Position numbers and translations under genes: made by a program
Part shown: positions 14,909 through 17,935 of the stretch, piece by piece
How the letters are laid out: each line of letters begins with the position of its first letter
Position numbering within the stretch: the stretch's first letter is position 1
Notes under the pieces: generated by a model
What the model saw: only the letters and a program-made list of their open reading frames with translations
Told to the model about the DNA's origin: nothing
The model's database searches: none
DNA from: JAQGJA01 sp965651535
GTDB taxonomy: Bacteria; Pseudomonadota; Alphaproteobacteria; Micavibrionales; SZUA-601
Direction: 5' to 3'
NCBI GenBank assembly: GCA_965651535.1
Contig: CBFGSX010000022.1
Location: 1-17,935, forward strand
Length of the DNA: 17,935 nt

Positions 14909-15652
14909 TTACTTATGCGGATTGTCTGCACAGAAAACCGACCAAACCGGATCCAGCTCCAACCCGTCCTCCGTCTCGCGCAGGTGCTTGTCGATATACC
15001 AGCAGGTCTGGTTTACCTCGGCCGAATCCAGATTCTTGTCGGTGGCCATAATCGTCAGCATCAAATCGCGGGCTGCCTTTTTCTGTCCTGCGTTCGACAT
15101 CACATAGGCGGGCATTTGCTTCGTCCAGATCGGCAAATCGGGACTTTCATGCGCCGCCAGCCGATAAGCCAGATCGAGCGCCAGATCCGAATCCCCGATG
15201 CGGAAACGCGCCAGATATACCGCATGCGCCAGCCAGCGCCAGCGTTCGCCCGCCGTGTCCGCACCGACATGCGCCAGATAGGCGATCAAATGCCGCAGCT
15301 CGTCGGGCTTTTTTGCCGCACCGAAATAATAAGCTGCCAGACCCGGGACGTAATTCGCGCGCCCATCCAGCGCATCGGCCAGCCATAACCAGTCTTCCAC
15401 ACGGGCATAATCGTAGGAATCAATATGCGTGATACGCCCACCCATATCACCCGCGTTCTGCAGCATCATGCCGACATTACGATAGGAAAACTGCCCATCG
15501 CCAAAACCATAAACAAGCGCCGCGCTTTTATTCGCCGCCGGAGGCAGACCCGGCCAGGCGGGCCGCATCGGATAGGACAGGCGCGAAAGTCCGACACACA
15601 ACATAAGTGCCAGCAACACACACATTGTGTCGCGGGAAAACGCCAAACGCAT
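14909..15652 (-). CDS. Membrane-anchored protein of unknown function, helical-repeat type
   Basis: I do not recognise a specific family for this 247-residue protein. It has an N-terminal hydrophobic segment (about 9-24, TMCVLLALMLCVGLSRL) that would anchor or export it, leaving the rest in the periplasm. The body, from about residue 80 to 210, is alpha-helical with Ala/Leu/Trp/Tyr spacing like TPR repeats, for example WLWLADALDGRANYVPGLAAYYFG and WRWLAHAVYLARFRIGDSDLALDLAYRLAA (key residues only). Its ATG overlaps the stop of the permease gene by one base, and the pilin promoter follows it. Known pilus systems include TPR proteins (MshN, PilF/Tgl) and an extracytoplasmic partner of an ABC transporter (PilG in Myxococcus). 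Either role would fit, but neither is shown. Confidence 0.7.
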   Translation of the reverse strand: MRLAFSRDTMCVLLALMLCVGLSRLSYPMRPAWPGLPPAANKSAALVYGFGDGQFSYRNVGMMLQNAGDMGGRITHIDSYDYARVEDWLWLADALDGRANYVPGLAAYYFGAAKKPDELRHLIAYLAHVGADTAGERWRWLAHAVYLARFRIGDSDLALDLAYRLAAHESPDLPIWTKQMPAYVMSNAGQKKAARDLMLTIMATDKNLDSAEVNQTCWYIDKHLRETEDGLELDPVWSVFCADNPHK

Positions 15653-16422
15653 CAGAATTGATTCCGCCGGAGATCAAAAGCGGCGCAGAAAAAGAACAGC
15701 GTGACAAAAACGATCGCCTGCACCGGCAGCACCCACGGAATAAAGTCGCGCGCATCGCCATAGACAATCCAGGCGCTTTGCGCCAACAGGTCAAAGCGCG
15801 GCACGACGACCGCCAGCACATTTACGATGCCGTGCATGAAGTCCCCTGCCAAACCCGAGAAGATTGTCTTGGCCTCGATAATCCCGATCATCATCCCCAT
15901 CAACCGCGACAGGGTATAAAACCCGAAAGCGCATAACGCGCTGATCGTCGCCGATGTCAAAACAGCAGAAAAAAACAGTGCCATCATCGCCGTAATAACG
16001 AACTCGACCAGCACGCTGGCGCTCCAAAGAGCCAAACCCGACGATAGCCCGCCCGCCAGACCCGCCATGACCGCCGAAACGGCCAATGCCAGCGCCGCCG
16101 CAACGACCACGAAGGCCGCCGAGAAACTGTAGAGCAGGCGATGCCGCGTCAACGGCGTGGCCAGCAAATAATCGATTTCCCGGCTATCAAAGGCGCGGCG
16201 CATAAAAAAGCTGACAAAGATCACAATCCCCGTCACCGCCACGAGGCGCAGCACCGTCCCCGCCATGGCCAGCGTGTATTGCTGTTGCTCGATTGTCGCC
16301 GCACCGCCAAGGAAAAGCGACACCGCCGCCCCCAGCACCAGCATGACACACATAAGCTGCGCGACGCGATCACGGCGCACCGCCGTCAGCGTATAACGGA
16401 AAAGTGGCACGGAAAGAAACAC
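15652..16422 (-). CDS. ABC-2 type transporter permease in the pilus cluster
   Basis: The 256-residue protein has about six predicted membrane helices (roughly 20-40, 55-75, 100-125, 133-160, 165-185 and 225-245). The cytoplasmic segment FDSREIDYLLATPLTRHRLL between helices 2 and 3 is the coupling-type motif seen in ABC-2 permeases. No ATPase domain is present; the only ABC ATPase in the window is at 5590-6309, at the far end of the same cluster. The start is GTG, with GGGGGG about 8 nt upstream; it lies 12 bp after the secretin stop. The stop overlaps the next start by one base. The substrate is unknown. Its place between secretin and pilins suggests a role in pilus assembly or export. Confidence 0.8.
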   Translation of the reverse strand: MFLSVPLFRYTLTAVRRDRVAQLMCVMLVLGAAVSLFLGGAATIEQQQYTLAMAGTVLRLVAVTGIVIFVSFFMRRAFDSREIDYLLATPLTRHRLLYSFSAAFVVVAAALALAVSAVMAGLAGGLSSGLALWSASVLVEFVITAMMALFFSAVLTSATISALCAFGFYTLSRLMGMMIGIIEAKTIFSGLAGDFMHGIVNVLAVVVPRFDLLAQSAWIVYGDARDFIPWVLPVQAIVFVTLFFFCAAFDLRRNQF

Positions 16423-16434
16423 CGATATTCCCCC

Positions 16435-17935
16435 CTACATATTGAAGGGGCGGCGATCCTGAGTGAATTGCTTGTAGAGTTCGCGATCCACACGATCCGG
16501 TTTTGCCTCACCGACAATATTTGCGCGCAACAAGATGACCATTTCGGTTTTCTTGATGCTATCACGCTGGTTGCGGAACAGAGGCCCGATAATCGGGGCT
16601 TCGCCCAAAACCGGGACACCCACCTGCTGCGAGGCGGTACGATCCTGCATCAGGCCGCCCATGACAATGGTCGCCCCCGAATGCATCTTGACGATGGAGT
16701 CGATTTCGCGCACCGACAATTCCGGCACGAGGTTTTCGATCGTTCCGCCTGAAGCGATGAACGCCCCCGGGTCCGAAACCGTGCGCACGATGCGCGTAAT
16801 CGAGGGGCGCAAATTCATCGTGATCTCACCCGTATCGGCATCGACCGACGGATGCACCGTCATAATCAGGCCTTCGGGCACGTTATTGACCTCGGTGGTA
16901 ATATCCGTGCGCGGCGGGTTATTGGCCGTGCCTTCGGTGCGCTCGATCTGGAATTCGAAAAAGACGCGGCTTTCAGAGACGTTCAGCACCGCCGTCTGGT
17001 TGTTCATAACCGTCAGGCGCGGGCTGGACAGGGTACGCACCGTGCCAAAGCGGCTGATAGCCTCAACCAGCAGATCAAAGTCCGAGCTATTGAAAGAAAA
17101 TGATCCGGTCGTCGTGCCGATCAGCGGATCGGCGGGGAAAGACGCCTTGGGCAACGTCACCCCGAATTGCAAATCCGTGCTGCTGGCCAGAGCCGTCCAG
17201 TCGATCCCGGTGCTGTTTTCGTCGTTCAGCTCGACCTCGAAAATCTTGGCTTCGATCAGGATCTGCGAACCGACAGCCTTGCGCAGCTGGTCGAGATAAT
17301 CCGTTACCTTGCGATGTTGTTTCTCGGAAGCGAAGACGGTCACAAGGCCCGCCTGGCGATTGACCGAGAAATACGGGTTGGTCACCGCACCGCCGGAAGA
17401 CTCTTCCGTGTCGCCCGCCACGGTCTGCGTGCCGGTCGGGTTGGCCAGCCCCGGCGTCGGAGTGGACAGATTGACATTGATGGTCGGCTGACTGGCCGCC
17501 GGAGTCGAGGCCATGCCATCGACCGGAGAGCCCATTGCCGCCAGTTGCTCGGTACTGACAGCCGGAATGGCTGTTGGGGTCGAGATCGGCGTCGACTGGT
17601 CGGTCAAGGAAACTTGTGTATTGGTGCGATCCATGATCTGGGTGATGTTGGCCTCGAGCTCGGTCCAGAAATCCATGGCGCTGTTGCTGGTGATACTGCT
17701 GGTCGATCCGTTTGACGAACCGCCACCACCACCGCCGCCGCCACTCGAGCCGGATGCCGCCGAAGTATTGGACTGAATCGTGCTGGAATAGTTGCGCTGC
17801 ATGCTCAGATATTCGATACGATAAGTCTTGAGATAGGGCGTATCACGCTCAACGCGCAGGACGTTGTTCTTGAAGGTGTAACGCAACCCCGCCATGTCGC
17901 AAATGCGTCCGACCACTTGGTCAAAGGGGCGATTA
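16435..17935 (-). CDS. Outer-membrane secretin of the MshL/PilQ/GspD family, 5' end outside window
   Basis: The frame is open to the right edge, so the N-terminus is missing; 499 residues are visible. It starts within a secretin N-domain (FDQVVGRICDMAGLRYTF), then RDTPYLKTYRIEYLSMQRNY as in MshL proteins. A low-complexity linker with eight glycines and many serines follows, then a second N-domain (VNRQAGLVTVFASEKQHRKV) and the secretin barrel (from LIEAKIFEVELND). The family signature near the end, VPVLGEAPIIGPLF followed by KKTEMVILLRANIV, is clear. The protein forms the outer-membrane gate through which the pilus passes. The GTG at 17916 is internal, not the start. MshL is favoured over PilQ by the DTPYLKTYRIEY and DFWTELE stretches. 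Confidence 0.93.
   Translation of the reverse strand, partial: NRPFDQVVGRICDMAGLRYTFKNNVLRVERDTPYLKTYRIEYLSMQRNYSSTIQSNTSAASGSSGGGGGGGGSSNGSTSSITSNSAMDFWTELEANITQIMDRTNTQVSLTDQSTPISTPTAIPAVSTEQLAAMGSPVDGMASTPAASQPTINVNLSTPTPGLANPTGTQTVAGDTEESSGGAVTNPYFSVNRQAGLVTVFASEKQHRKVTDYLDQLRKAVGSQILIEAKIFEVELNDENSTGIDWTALASSTDLQFGVTLPKASFPADPLIGTTTGSFSFNSSDFDLLVEAISRFGTVRTLSSPRLTVMNNQTAVLNVSESRVFFEFQIERTEGTANNPPRTDITTEVNNVPEGLIMTVHPSVDADTGEITMNLRPSITRIVRTVSDPGAFIASGGTIENLVPELSVREIDSIVKMHSGATIVMGGLMQDRTASQQVGVPVLGEAPIIGPLFRNQRDSIKKTEMVILLRANIVGEAKPDRVDRELYKQFTQDRRPFNM

Noticed and set aside
17914..17916. GTG as the start of the secretin
   Set aside because: The frame stays open upstream to the window edge and reads a continuing secretin N-domain (NRPFDQ), so the gene is cut by the window and the GTG is internal.

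Overview
This window looks like an alphaproteobacterial chromosome of moderately high GC. The strongest taxonomic evidence is a circularly permuted, two-piece tmRNA gene (ssrA) with an ANDN-type tag, together with an alphaproteobacterial-type SspB. A MSHA-like pilus cluster is less typical of the best-studied alphaproteobacteria, and a free-living or predatory lineage is possible. I cannot name the species.

Left part (1-5.6 kb), housekeeping and protein quality control. On the minus strand lie the N-terminal part of a CheY-like response regulator (cut by the window edge), pyruvate kinase (pyk), sspB, and two tandem HAD-like paralogues that have lost catalytic residues. The permuted ssrA gene follows, with its own promoter and terminator. 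SspB delivers ssrA-tagged proteins to ClpXP, so the adaptor and the RNA that encodes the tag lie about 1.1 kb apart here. The plus strand then carries thyA and folA, which overlap by ATGA and supply dTMP and recycle the resulting dihydrofolate. Two related, roughly 100-bp double-hairpin repeats in opposite orientation sit on either side of the sspB-HAD-HAD-ssrA block. A 153-bp element with 24-bp inverted ends sits between folA and the convergent pilus operon.

Right part (5.6-17.9 kb), a minus-strand type IV pilus / MSHA-like assembly cluster. In transcription order: secretin (MshL-like, 5' end outside the window), ABC-2-type permease, membrane-anchored helical-repeat protein, major-pilin-like prepilin, two large paralogous minor prepilins with six matching cysteines, assembly ATPase (MshE/PilB/GspE family), inner-membrane platform protein (MshG/PilC/GspF), a fused PilM/PilN-like protein (MshI/GspL-like), a PilO/MshJ-like protein, a PilP/MshK-like periplasmic protein, and an ABC ATPase. 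Overlapping start and stop codons link many of these genes. Promoter or terminator-like signals around the major pilin suggest it is expressed more strongly than its neighbours. The ABC permease and ABC ATPase lie near opposite ends of the cluster, so an ABC transporter appears to be part of this pilus system. No prepilin peptidase or retraction ATPase is in the window.

No CRISPR array, insertion sequence, tRNA or rRNA gene was seen. The most unusual items are the long tmRNA tag, the degenerate HAD pair, the two repeat families, and the ABC transporter built into the pilus operon.
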